Shown here one piece after another: positions 7,583 through 13,165 of a stretch of DNA of 20,484 nucleotides. The DNA is from an uncultured Acetatifactor sp. (GTDB lineage Bacteria; Bacillota; Clostridia; Lachnospirales; Lachnospiraceae). The stretch is taken from assembly GCA_910578815.1 (NCBI GenBank), contig CAJTSE010000020.1:49004-69487 (forward strand), in the 5' to 3' direction. The first letter of the stretch is position 1. Each line of letters begins with the position of its first letter. The notes under the pieces are model-generated. The model was not told the DNA's origin. It worked only from the letters and a program-made list of their open reading frames with translations, and searched no databases. Both the position numbers and the translations under genes were made by a program.

Positions 7583-7624
7583 AAAAAAGGGTTTACATCT
7601 TAGCTCCCAGATGTAAACCTTTTT
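7583..7624 (-). terminator. Terminator after the RNHCP gene (bidirectional in form)
   Basis: A perfect 11-bp stem GGTTTACATCT/AGATGTAAACC (7590-7600 with 7609-7619) is followed on the minus strand by CTTTTTT. It has A residues on the other side, so it could act in both directions. It separates the RNHCP gene from the tRNA promoter. Confidence 0.9.
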
Positions 7625-7645
7625 AAAACTGCTCCGAAGTGGTCT

Positions 7646-8068
7646 CTACATACTGCCGTCCCCACCCATGAGACGCGTCATTTCTTCAATGCGGTCAATC
7701 GGAAAAGGCGGCATTACCAATGGTTTCATGGCAATAGACATCAGCTTCATGGGATTATCGTCCGCCGCCACGCGATTGGAACTGAAAGCCCCGCATACTC
7801 TGCACCGATGGATAATCGCCCACTCACCGCTCTTTCTCACCCATACCGCAACCGGATCCATATACCCGCCGCAGTCCGACTCCCGGTCTCCCGGCTCCAC
7901 ATCCACATGCAGGCTTGTAAGACAGTTAGGACAGTGATTTCTGTGCCCGCTTCCGGCGCCTTCCGGCACCACCAGCCTGCCGCATACCTTACAGGTAAAA
8001 GTTTCCTGACAGGTATGATTTTTGTAATATCCCTTTTCAAATGATCTTTTCTTATTTTCTCTATTCAT
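7646..8068 (-). CDS. RNHCP domain zinc-finger protein
   Basis: A 140-aa protein with paired cysteine motifs: CKVCG (26-30), the name-giving RNHCPNC (43-49), a single Cys66 in DCGG, and CRVCG (89-93). This is the arrangement of the RNHCP zinc-ribbon family, whose biochemical role is unknown; RNA or nucleic-acid binding is usually suspected. The start at 8068 has GGGAGGG 4-5 nt upstream and overlaps the end of the CD3324-like gene by 8 bp, so the two are co-transcribed and probably translationally coupled. A strong terminator follows about 20 nt after the stop. Confidence 0.92.
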   Translation of the reverse strand: MNRENKKRSFEKGYYKNHTCQETFTCKVCGRLVVPEGAGSGHRNHCPNCLTSLHVDVEPGDRESDCGGYMDPVAVWVRKSGEWAIIHRCRVCGAFSSNRVAADDNPMKLMSIAMKPLVMPPFPIDRIEEMTRLMGGDGSM

Positions 8069-8375
8069 TTTTCCCTCCCAAAGGCTTACCCTTTTCGTTC
8101 CCTTCGGAGGGTTTTATTTTTCTGATAATCCGCTGCACACTTTTTTCGGTGAGAAAGTATTCTTCCGCCAACTCCTTCACGGACACTCCCCCACAAAATT
8201 TCGCATACATATCCTCGTTTCGGGATCTCAGCTTCTCTCTGGTTTCAGTAGCGGCACCCCAGATTTTCTTTTCTTCCGCTCTTCTCGGAATATAAAGCAT
8301 CTGTCCGTCTACATACTGCTGCACGGAAGCCAAAATCTCCTTGGGCAGAATCTCTTCTGCTCTGATATAGCTCAT
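8061..8375 (-). CDS. CD3324-like small DNA-binding protein (Mor/HTH type)
   Basis: A 104-aa protein resembling the CD3324 family of small Clostridial proteins. It starts MSYIRAEEILPKEI, followed by YVDGQMLYIPR, and has a helix-turn-helix-like segment CGGVSVKELAEEYFLTEKSVQRIIRKIK (broken here by the description: Val-Ser-Val to Ile-Lys near residues 63-89). The second HTH helix would be TEKSVQRIIRK. Family members are taken to be small transcriptional regulators; targets are unknown. AGGAGGG lies 5 nt before the ATG. It is the first gene of an operon with the RNHCP gene and is preceded by a hairpin and an 11-codon ORF. Confidence 0.85.
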   Translation of the reverse strand: MSYIRAEEILPKEILASVQQYVDGQMLYIPRRAEEKKIWGAATETREKLRSRNEDMYAKFCGGVSVKELAEEYFLTEKSVQRIIRKIKPSEGNEKGKPLGGKNE

Positions 8376-8393
8376 AATACCCTCCTAAATTTA

Positions 8394-8458
8394 CCGTACT
8401 GTCAGGAATGGCAATGGCTATAACGTCTTATACCGTGACAGCCATTGCTAATCTACGG
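8394..8458 (-). other. Imperfect hairpin in the leader of the CD3324-like gene
   Basis: Two nested inverted repeats: outer CCGTA (8394-8398) with TACGG (8454-8458), and inner GCAATGGCT (8411-8419) with AGCCATTGC (8440-8448). An alternative pairing CTGTCA/TGACAG lies in the same stretch. No U-tract follows on the minus strand, so it is not a simple terminator. The stop codon of the 11-codon ORF falls within the 5' arm. Confidence 0.6.
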
Positions 8459-8483
8459 CAGCACTCTCTTGATTATTCTTCAT
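8448..8483 (-). CDS. Possible 11-aa leader peptide (MKNNQESAAVD)
   Basis: A short ORF whose ATG (8483) is preceded by a perfect AGGAGG (8493-8498) at 9 nt, better than many real genes nearby. It ends with TAG at 8448-8450, inside the 5' arm of the hairpin at 8394-8458, and 70 nt before the CD3324-like start. A ribosome on this ORF would prevent the hairpin forming, so a leader-peptide regulatory role is possible. No run of one amino acid codon points to a specific signal. It could also be a chance ORF. Confidence 0.4.
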   Translation of the reverse strand: MKNNQESAAVD

Positions 8484-8486
8484 ACG

Positions 8487-8672
8487 CTAAATCCTCCTAA
8501 CTGTTTTCTTATTATAATCTTTCTTTTGTTTCTTATTCATTCTAGCATCTGCCTTTTCCGCCTGCAACCTTATTTTTGATTCTGAATCAAACAGGTTCTC
8601 ACACCAAATATTCTTCTCTGTTTTCTTTTTCGTTTTAGAAACCGCATCTGCCGGACAAAACATTCCCGCCAT
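8487..8672 (-). CDS. Doubtful 61-aa lysine-rich ORF
   Basis: An open frame with ATG at 8672 and a weak GAGGG 9 nt upstream. The product is short, highly charged (many Lys/Glu) and matches nothing I recognise. A good promoter-like sequence (8539-8567) and the ribosome site of the next ORF lie inside it, which argues that this stretch is non-coding leader. Kept as a low-confidence entry. Confidence 0.25.
   Translation of the reverse strand: MAGMFCPADAVSKTKKKTEKNIWCENLFDSESKIRLQAEKADARMNKKQKKDYNKKTVRRI
8539..8567 (-). promoter_or_regulatory. Probable promoter of the CD3324-like/RNHCP operon
   Basis: Minus-strand TTGCAG (8562-8567), 17-nt spacer ending in TGC, then TAGAAT (8539-8544): an extended -10 promoter. 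Transcription from near 8532 would give a leader of about 155 nt carrying the 11-codon ORF and the hairpin. Confidence 0.55.
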
Positions 8673-8727
8673 TTCGATTATCCCTCTAAGGATGAACCGC
8701 CTGCGAAACCGTCAACACATCAGACGC

Positions 8728-9687
8728 TCACCCGGCTGTCAGCTCCAGTAATGACTGAAGCAGCTCTTCCATCATAGCCTCGCCGGGCAGATGCCCCGTC
8801 TGTGCCACCACCCGGTATTGCAGGCAGGGATTACCCGCAGTATCAACCAGCTCCTTTACATATTTGGTGGGTGTGACAAGATCAGTATCTCCCTGCAGAA
8901 TAAGATAGGGGATCTTCACCGCCTTCAGCGCTCCAGACAGATCCAGCCGGCATATTTCTCCCCAAAGGGAATTATTTTTCCGATAACCGTTCACCATCAC
9001 CGCCTTAAAATCACGGAAAGTATAATCCGGTCCGGTCAGCAGTCCCCAAATGATATTTCCCATGGCCGGCTTCTTTCCATTTTTATTCTGATAGGCATCC
9101 GTGTACTTCCGCAGACAGGAGGATACCAGCCGCAGATCTTTGGGAGTAACGTGCTCCCCGTCAGCGCTTCGGATGGCGGCAAGCTTCTTCTGCGGAACTT
9201 TGGCCCTGCTTAACCCCTCCATCACTTCCTCGTTAAAAAATACCTTTTTGACAATCTGGCCTACAACCACCGCCCCGTCCACAATCTCCGGGTACTGCTC
9301 CAGCAGCCTGGCGCTCAAAATGCTTCCCCAGGAAGTGGCAAACAAAAAGATTTTGTTATCCTGAAAAAGCTTCCTCAACTCCCGAATCAAATCCGCCGTC
9401 ATTTGCACAAACGAGTCAACGGAAAAGCTGTCGTCGATCTCCCTGTTATTGATGCCGCAGCCTAACTGATCCCAGCAGACCATAAGAAATTTATCGGTAA
9501 ATGCCGGAAACATCCCTCTGCTGCCCGCGGATAAGGGAATCGGTGTACCCGGCCCGCCGTGCAGAAACAGCACCACGGGCAGCTTCCTGCTTTTTCCCTC
9601 AATCATTACCTTCTGCGGGTATCCCCCAAGATTAAATTCATAGATGGCGGAGATTTCGTTATTTTTGATCACATCTTTTCGTTTCAT
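8728..9687 (-). CDS. Alpha/beta hydrolase, proline iminopeptidase-like
   Basis: A 319-aa hydrolase with the oxyanion-hole motif HGGPG (43-47) that marks the proline iminopeptidase (S33) branch, and CWDQLGCG (71-78) after it. The nucleophile is Ser119 in ATSWGS (an Ala replaces the first Gly of GxSxG). The acid is Asp269 in QGDTDLVTP, and the base is His299 in TGHLPG. It probably cleaves a small peptide or ester in the cytoplasm; there is no signal peptide. The ATG at 9687, with GAGGG just upstream, is preferred to an in-frame TTG at 9735 that has no ribosome site. It follows the kinase-fusion gene on the same strand after 99 bp, which contain a GC-rich hairpin (9756-9775) without a U-tract, so co-transcription is possible. 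Confidence 0.87.
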   Translation of the reverse strand: MKRKDVIKNNEISAIYEFNLGGYPQKVMIEGKSRKLPVVLFLHGGPGTPIPLSAGSRGMFPAFTDKFLMVCWDQLGCGINNREIDDSFSVDSFVQMTADLIRELRKLFQDNKIFLFATSWGSILSARLLEQYPEIVDGAVVVGQIVKKVFFNEEVMEGLSRAKVPQKKLAAIRSADGEHVTPKDLRLVSSCLRKYTDAYQNKNGKKPAMGNIIWGLLTGPDYTFRDFKAVMVNGYRKNNSLWGEICRLDLSGALKAVKIPYLILQGDTDLVTPTKYVKELVDTAGNPCLQYRVVAQTGHLPGEAMMEELLQSLLELTAG

Positions 9688-9755
9688 ACTGCCCTCTTCC
9701 CCTTTTACCTTTTTGGTCAATTCTGATTCGCTCAAGCCATGGCCGGCACTCTGTC

Positions 9756-9775
9756 GGCCGGCAAAGGCGCCGGCC
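9756..9775 (-). repeat. GC-rich inverted repeat between kinase fusion and hydrolase
   Basis: GGCCGGC (9756-9762) and GCCGGCC (9769-9775) form a perfect 7-bp stem with a 6-nt loop. No T-run follows on either strand, so it is at best an attenuator or RNA-stability hairpin. Seventeen of its bases (9760-9776) recur at 9940-9956 inside the upstream gene. Confidence 0.55.
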
Positions 9776-9786
9776 GCCCTGCTGCC

Positions 9787-11475
9787 CTAAAGCGCATCCT
9801 CCCACTCTTTTTTCAGCTGCCTTATGGACTGCTGCCTGCCTTTTCGCTCATCCGTAACGGCTCTGGCCGCCACTCGAAACAGGGCCTCGCTTAAGGTCCA
9901 GTCCTCTGGTCTGCGGGAATAGCCTCCGAACAAAGCAAAGGCAAAGGCGCCGGCCGTATACACATTGGTAATCTCGTCGATCTCTGCCCCCAGCCGATAT
10001 TCCTCCGGAGCTTGAAATCGGGAGCTGCCCCACATTCTTCCCATATCATTGACACAGGGCTGCTTCCTGAAAAAATCTATATCACAGACCGTGGTCCTAT
10101 GTGTTTCAAAATCATATAAAATGCTGCCGTCGTAGAAATCTATGGCAACATACCCTTCACAGGCCACATACTCTAAAAAGTCCAGCACAGCTCCATAAAC
10201 CTGCAGCCTGTCTGCCGCCGGCAGCTGCATAAATCTGCGGTGGGAAGCCGGGTACATTCTTCCCATGCAGTCCCCCGCCGCCCATCTGAAAACAAGTACA
10301 AATCCGCCGCCGATTTCCTCGCCCTTCACAAATTCAATGAGATGATCATGATGCAATGCTTCATAAACAGGCAATGTAGCCTTTAAGCGATCTACAGCCT
10401 CCTGCGGCGTTCCGGTGTAAGCCTCCGTGGGAGCGCCGGCAAATTTTACAAAGTACAGTTTCCCGTCCCTTTCCGTACCAAAACAGATATTGCCCGAATC
10501 CTGATCGTCAAATATTTTAAATACCCTTCCGTAGCGGCTTAAGAACGAAAAATCAAAGGCAGCCTTCAGCTTATACGGTATGCCGTCAAGCGTCTGCAGA
10601 TAATAACCCTTAAAATACCAGCTGGGGATGACTCTGTGCATATTGTCGTACCATTCCAGTATCTCCCTGCACTGATTACGCATGGTTTCAACTTCCCCTT
10701 CGCCGAAGGGAATCGCCCAGGGAAGAGAACTAAGGGTATTGCTTGCAATGTAAAAGGCCAGCCGCCTCCAGAATTCCATGGGCACATTGCCGTCAAAGTA
10801 GCCGTTGACCATGCCGGAGGCAAACAGCGGCGACACCTGGGCACACCAGACGATACGGTTGAATTCCTCCCAGGGATCCCCAAAATCAAAACGATCAAAG
10901 TCAATGATTACCAGCTTTCCCTCCTTCAGCATCATGTTGCCGATGTGATAATCGCCATGCTGAAAGGTCTGGGGTCTGTTTTTCAAAAGGCTCCTGTTCT
11001 CATGAAGATAGTCAATCAAGGCCTGTCCCCCTTCATACTTCAGCGGGCATTCCTGATAGATCCTGATTTTGTGGTCTGCCTTCTTATTAAAGCGCTCTTC
11101 CCAATCCTGCTGCCCATCCGGCGCCGGAATTTTGTGGATCTGCTTCAGAATCCTGCCCGCCTCAAGCCCCAGGGCATACTGTGCGGAATCTGCCAGCAGG
11201 GGGATCGCCTGTTCCGCATCCTCGCCGTCAATCCAGGTCTGCAGGGTATACACGCCCTCATCGCACCTACCAAACTCCACCGGTCTGCACATGGGCACTC
11301 CCAGCGCCGCCACCCTGTTCTGCATTCGAAACATATCCTCACGACTGGCGCTTTTCTCTGCCGGCGTCACCCGCAAAAGATATTTTGTGCCGTCCTCGGC
11401 GGTGACGCAGTACTTTTTATCACAGGACCATCCCTTCTCTATCGGTTCTTTGGCAACAAATTTAATCTGCGGCAT
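9787..11475 (-). CDS. Two-kinase fusion: APH/choline-kinase-type phosphotransferase plus protein-kinase-like domain
   Basis: A 562-aa cytosolic protein with two kinase folds in tandem. The N-terminal half (about 1-280) is an aminoglycoside-phosphotransferase-type small-molecule kinase: catalytic loop HGDYHIGN with His173, Asp175 and Asn180, and metal-binding IIDFD with Asp192. The second half (about 310-562) resembles a Hanks-type protein kinase: Lys344 in YFVKFAG, catalytic-loop Asp446 in VAIDFYDGS, DFG-equivalent Asp465 in VCDIDF, and APE at 489-491. The second catalytic loop has Tyr for the usual Lys and Ser451 for Asn, so activity may be altered. Substrates are unknown; antibiotic resistance is not implied. 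GGAGG lies about 8 nt before the ATG. The 42-bp promoter/leader repeat and the structured element at 11520-11655 lie directly upstream. It is divergent from tetR. Confidence 0.85.
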   Translation of the reverse strand: MPQIKFVAKEPIEKGWSCDKKYCVTAEDGTKYLLRVTPAEKSASREDMFRMQNRVAALGVPMCRPVEFGRCDEGVYTLQTWIDGEDAEQAIPLLADSAQYALGLEAGRILKQIHKIPAPDGQQDWEERFNKKADHKIRIYQECPLKYEGGQALIDYLHENRSLLKNRPQTFQHGDYHIGNMMLKEGKLVIIDFDRFDFGDPWEEFNRIVWCAQVSPLFASGMVNGYFDGNVPMEFWRRLAFYIASNTLSSLPWAIPFGEGEVETMRNQCREILEWYDNMHRVIPSWYFKGYYLQTLDGIPYKLKAAFDFSFLSRYGRVFKIFDDQDSGNICFGTERDGKLYFVKFAGAPTEAYTGTPQEAVDRLKATLPVYEALHHDHLIEFVKGEEIGGGFVLVFRWAAGDCMGRMYPASHRRFMQLPAADRLQVYGAVLDFLEYVACEGYVAIDFYDGSILYDFETHRTTVCDIDFFRKQPCVNDMGRMWGSSRFQAPEEYRLGAEIDEITNVYTAGAFAFALFGGYSRRPEDWTLSEALFRVAARAVTDERKGRQQSIRQLKKEWEDAL

Positions 11476-11487
11476 TGATACCTACCT

Positions 11488-11529
11488 CCATTCGGCCGCT
11501 CCCTGCCTTGAATAAGGTCATTATACCAT
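11488..11529 (-). repeat. 42-bp promoter/leader repeat, copy B
   Basis: Reads on the minus strand as ATGGTATAATGACCTTATTC followed by the GGCAGGGAGCGGCCG leader, 40 of 42 bases identical to 1771-1812 on the plus strand. The extended -10 (TGG TATAAT) sits at 11520-11528. Transcription would start near 11513 and reach the kinase-fusion ATG about 38 nt later, which makes this the likely promoter of that gene. Confidence 0.78.
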
Positions 11530-11655
11530 ATTAGCAGGAAATCAAGCGCGAATGCAGTGAGCATTTGATTTCACCTGATATGGTAACGAAAGAATCTTTG
11601 AGCGCAAAGCGCGACAGACGCGCAGCGGCTGGATTCTTGAGTGTATTATACCATA
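11520..11655. mobile_element. MITE-like structured non-coding element with 11-bp direct repeats
   Basis: Bounded by identical ATTATACCATA copies at 11520-11530 and 11645-11655. Inside are two foldable units. Unit 1 pairs TACCATAT (11524-11531) with ATATGGTA (11578-11585), then CAGGAAATCAA with TTGATTTC/CCTG, and ends in an AATGC/GCATT hairpin. Unit 2 pairs AAGAATC (11590-11596) with GATTCTT (11632-11638) around two GCGC-rich hairpins (GCGC AAA GCGC and GCGCG ACAGA CGCGC). There is no ORF. On the minus strand each direct repeat reads TATGGTATAAT, an extended -10 box, so insertion would have duplicated the promoter core of the kinase-fusion gene. A small mobile repeat family is the best guess; a structured regulatory RNA is the alternative. 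Confidence 0.6.
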
Positions 11656-11680
11656 ACCCGCCTCCCCATGAAATCTTTTA

Positions 11681-11709
11681 TTGACACAAAACATTATTTA
11701 TGCTATTTT
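11681..11709 (+). promoter_or_regulatory. tetR promoter
   Basis: Perfect TTGACA (11681-11686), 17-nt spacer, TATTTT (11704-11709). The predicted start near 11716 falls inside the palindrome at 11714-11729. Confidence 0.7.
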
Positions 11710-11713
11710 ATGG

Positions 11714-11729
11714 ATGAACAAATATTCAT
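11714..11729. promoter_or_regulatory. Probable TetR operator (autoregulation)
   Basis: Palindrome ATGAA-CAAATA-TTCAT centred just after the predicted tetR transcription start. Size, AT-rich core and position fit an autorepression operator for a TetR-family dimer. No second copy was seen in the window. Confidence 0.5.
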
Positions 11730-11820
11730 TCATAAGCTAAAAAGCAACACTGCTCCACTCTGTTTGAACAGCCGGAGGCAGCCAAAATTTGCAGAATTGC
11801 AGAAAGGTATGGATATTCAT

Positions 11821-12456
11821 ATGCCAAAATCACAAGAGCGCTGCCAGGAAATCCGCGAGGAAACCCGTGCCAGGATAATTCATAATTCCATGCTCTATTT
11901 TGCCAGAAACGGTTTTGCCGGCACCAAAATCAGTGACCTGGCAAAGAACATCGGCATCGGGCAGGGAACTCTCTATCTTTATTTTAAATCTAAGGAAGAA
12001 CTGTTTCATGAGATTTTTGCTTTGGCAAACAACAAAGCAGACATACAAAATTTAAAAATACTGAACCGCCTGCCCATACCCGCCAAAAAGAAAATCCAAA
12101 AGCTTTCCGAGCGCATTATGGACAGACTGACCGGTGATGAAGTCTTTGCGGCAAAGATTGCGATCAGCGTGCAGATGATGCTGGAACAGAAAGACTTTGG
12201 CTCCGCGGAAACCACCTATCAATCGGAGTTGTATCGACTGACAGGAAATATTATCAGGCAGGGGCAGCAGGAGGGAAGCGTTATCGAGGGACTGCCTGTC
12301 AAGCTGGCCGATTATTACTGGGGCGTGGTCTATCTTTATGCCCTCAAACGGTTATTTACTACCAAATACGAAATCATCTCCGCCAAGGATCTGTCCCGGA
12401 TTCTGTTAAAAGACGAGTCAAAGACCCCGCCGCAAACAGCAGGGCATCAATCTTGA
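11821..12456 (+). CDS. TetR/AcrR family transcriptional regulator
   Basis: A 211-aa one-component regulator. The N-terminal HTH domain is clear: ARIIHNSMLYFARNGFAGTK, then SDLAKNIGIGQGTLYLYFKSKEELF (about 16-60), with the recognition helix around GQGTLYLYF. The C-terminal ligand-binding domain is variable and gives no ligand. It probably represses its own promoter through the palindrome at 11714-11729. The divergent kinase-fusion gene shares the intergenic region but has its promoter some 190 bp away. Two starts are possible: ATG at 11821 (AAAGG 13 nt upstream) and ATG at 11809 (too close to that site). The frame is open back to 11641, but that stretch contains the promoter. A small CG-rich inverted repeat follows the stop at about 12458-12475. 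Confidence 0.9.
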   Translation: MPKSQERCQEIREETRARIIHNSMLYFARNGFAGTKISDLAKNIGIGQGTLYLYFKSKEELFHEIFALANNKADIQNLKILNRLPIPAKKKIQKLSERIMDRLTGDEVFAAKIAISVQMMLEQKDFGSAETTYQSELYRLTGNIIRQGQQEGSVIEGLPVKLADYYWGVVYLYALKRLFTTKYEIISAKDLSRILLKDESKTPPQTAGHQS

Positions 12457-12497
12457 AACGCCCCAAATGGCGGGGTATTTGACCCTCGTAGCATTTG

Positions 12498-12520
12498 CAA
12501 AGCCAATTTTAAATTGGCTT
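12498..12520. repeat. Perfect 23-bp palindrome
   Basis: AAAGCCAATTT, one central T, AAATTGGCTTT: 11-bp perfect arms. It contains the stop codon of the PhnB-like fragment. There is no T-run beyond the arm itself, so it is only a weak terminator candidate. It may mark the break that truncated the fragment. Confidence 0.6.
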
Positions 12521-12718
12521 TACTGTCCGTGCAGGCAGCGGCACAAAGTCAGCCATGTCGATTTGATCAAGCGCCACGCCAGGGGTGTTCTCAGACCAGC
12601 GGGACATATAATAAATCTCACCGCCAAACGCCTTAATATAGGTATTTAGTGCCTCTTCACAATCTCCTTTAAATGATAGATACGGTATTACATCAATCTT
12701 TTTTTTCCATTTTATCAT
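12509..12718 (-). pseudogene. Truncated PhnB/VOC-family gene
   Basis: The 69-aa reading frame begins with IDVIPYLSFKGDCEEALNTY and IKAFGGEIYYMSRWSEN, the typical first half of PhnB-like (vicinal oxygen chelate, glyoxalase-fold) proteins. These are normally about 140-150 aa. After SENT the similarity stops and an unrelated tail (VALDQIDMADFVPLPARTVKPI in outline, 22 residues) leads to a stop inside a palindrome. The second beta-alpha-beta module is missing, so the fold would be incomplete. The ATG at 12718 overlaps the stop of a 31-aa ORF as ATGA. Confidence 0.75.
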
Positions 12719-12810
12719 CCTCTCTCCGCACTGCGCCTGCAGGTATTTCCACAAAAGTTTTTACACAATTCTACCACTTCGGCCGTCATTTTTTCGGACT
12801 CTTCCTTCAT
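12715..12810 (-). CDS. 31-aa ORF coupled to the PhnB-like fragment, perhaps a gene remnant
   Basis: ATG at 12810; the product begins MKEESEKMTAEVVELCKNFC and is rich in Cys and charged residues. Its TGA overlaps the next ATG (ATGA, 12715-12718), a coupling signature of real adjacent genes. The frame upstream continues for a few codons (RFKDC) after a TAA, so this may be the tail of a lost gene. I do not recognise the family. Confidence 0.3.
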   Translation of the reverse strand: MKEESEKMTAEVVELCKNFCGNTCRRSAERG

Positions 12811-12849
12811 GCAATCTTTAAATCTTTAAATAGCTGATATATTAGTCGT

Positions 12850-13128
12850 TCAAACAGCATATTTATTCCTCAATATGTATCCACGTTTTGTCATCAGCTT
12901 TTCGTGCCGCTGATCAGCACTGTAGTTGCAATACGAAACTTCCAGTCCCCGTTCTTTTAACCGATGACAGAGAAGCCCGCCTGCACAGCCCACTTCAAGA
13001 ATTTTCATTCCGTCCCGCAGCCTCATGACATTTATCCATTGATCCATGTTTCCCTGATGAAATTTCAATCCTCTGGATAAATAAAGCTCTTCCGTTTTCT
13101 GCACATATCGCGACCACTACGTATTCAA
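12850..13128 (-). pseudogene. Degraded class I SAM-dependent methyltransferase
   Basis: Motif I of class I methyltransferases is plain (KILEVGCAGG, binding the SAM carboxypropyl/ribose side), and the N-terminal WSRYVQKTEELYLSRGLKFH is typical of Clostridial methyltransferases of about 250 aa. Only about 90 codons remain. There is an in-frame TAG at 13117-13119, just after a possible TTG start (13126-13128) that has GGAGG 9 nt upstream. After RLKERGLEV the sequence jumps to a segment (RHEKLMTKRGY...NKYAV) that looks like the C-terminal region, suggesting an internal deletion. An alternative internal GTG start (13104) would still give a protein too short to fold as the family does. Confidence 0.7.
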
Positions 13129-13165
13129 ACCTGCTCCCTCCCTGCGTCTCTTTTACTCACACTGC

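Noticed and set aside
9685..9735. N-terminal extension of the hydrolase from a TTG at 9735
   Set aside because: No ribosome site precedes the TTG, while the ATG at 9687 has GAGGG just upstream and matches where the family begins.
9787..11475. Aminoglycoside resistance gene
   Set aside because: The APH fold is shared by many small-molecule kinases, and the fusion to a second kinase domain does not match known resistance enzymes.
10636..11478. 280-codon plus-strand frame opposite the kinase fusion
   Set aside because: Both kinase domains on the other strand are intact; this frame has no motif or ribosome site.
11520..11655. Rho-independent terminator or CRISPR-like repeat
   Set aside because: There are stems but no T-run on either strand where a terminator needs it, and no regularly spaced repeat-spacer series.
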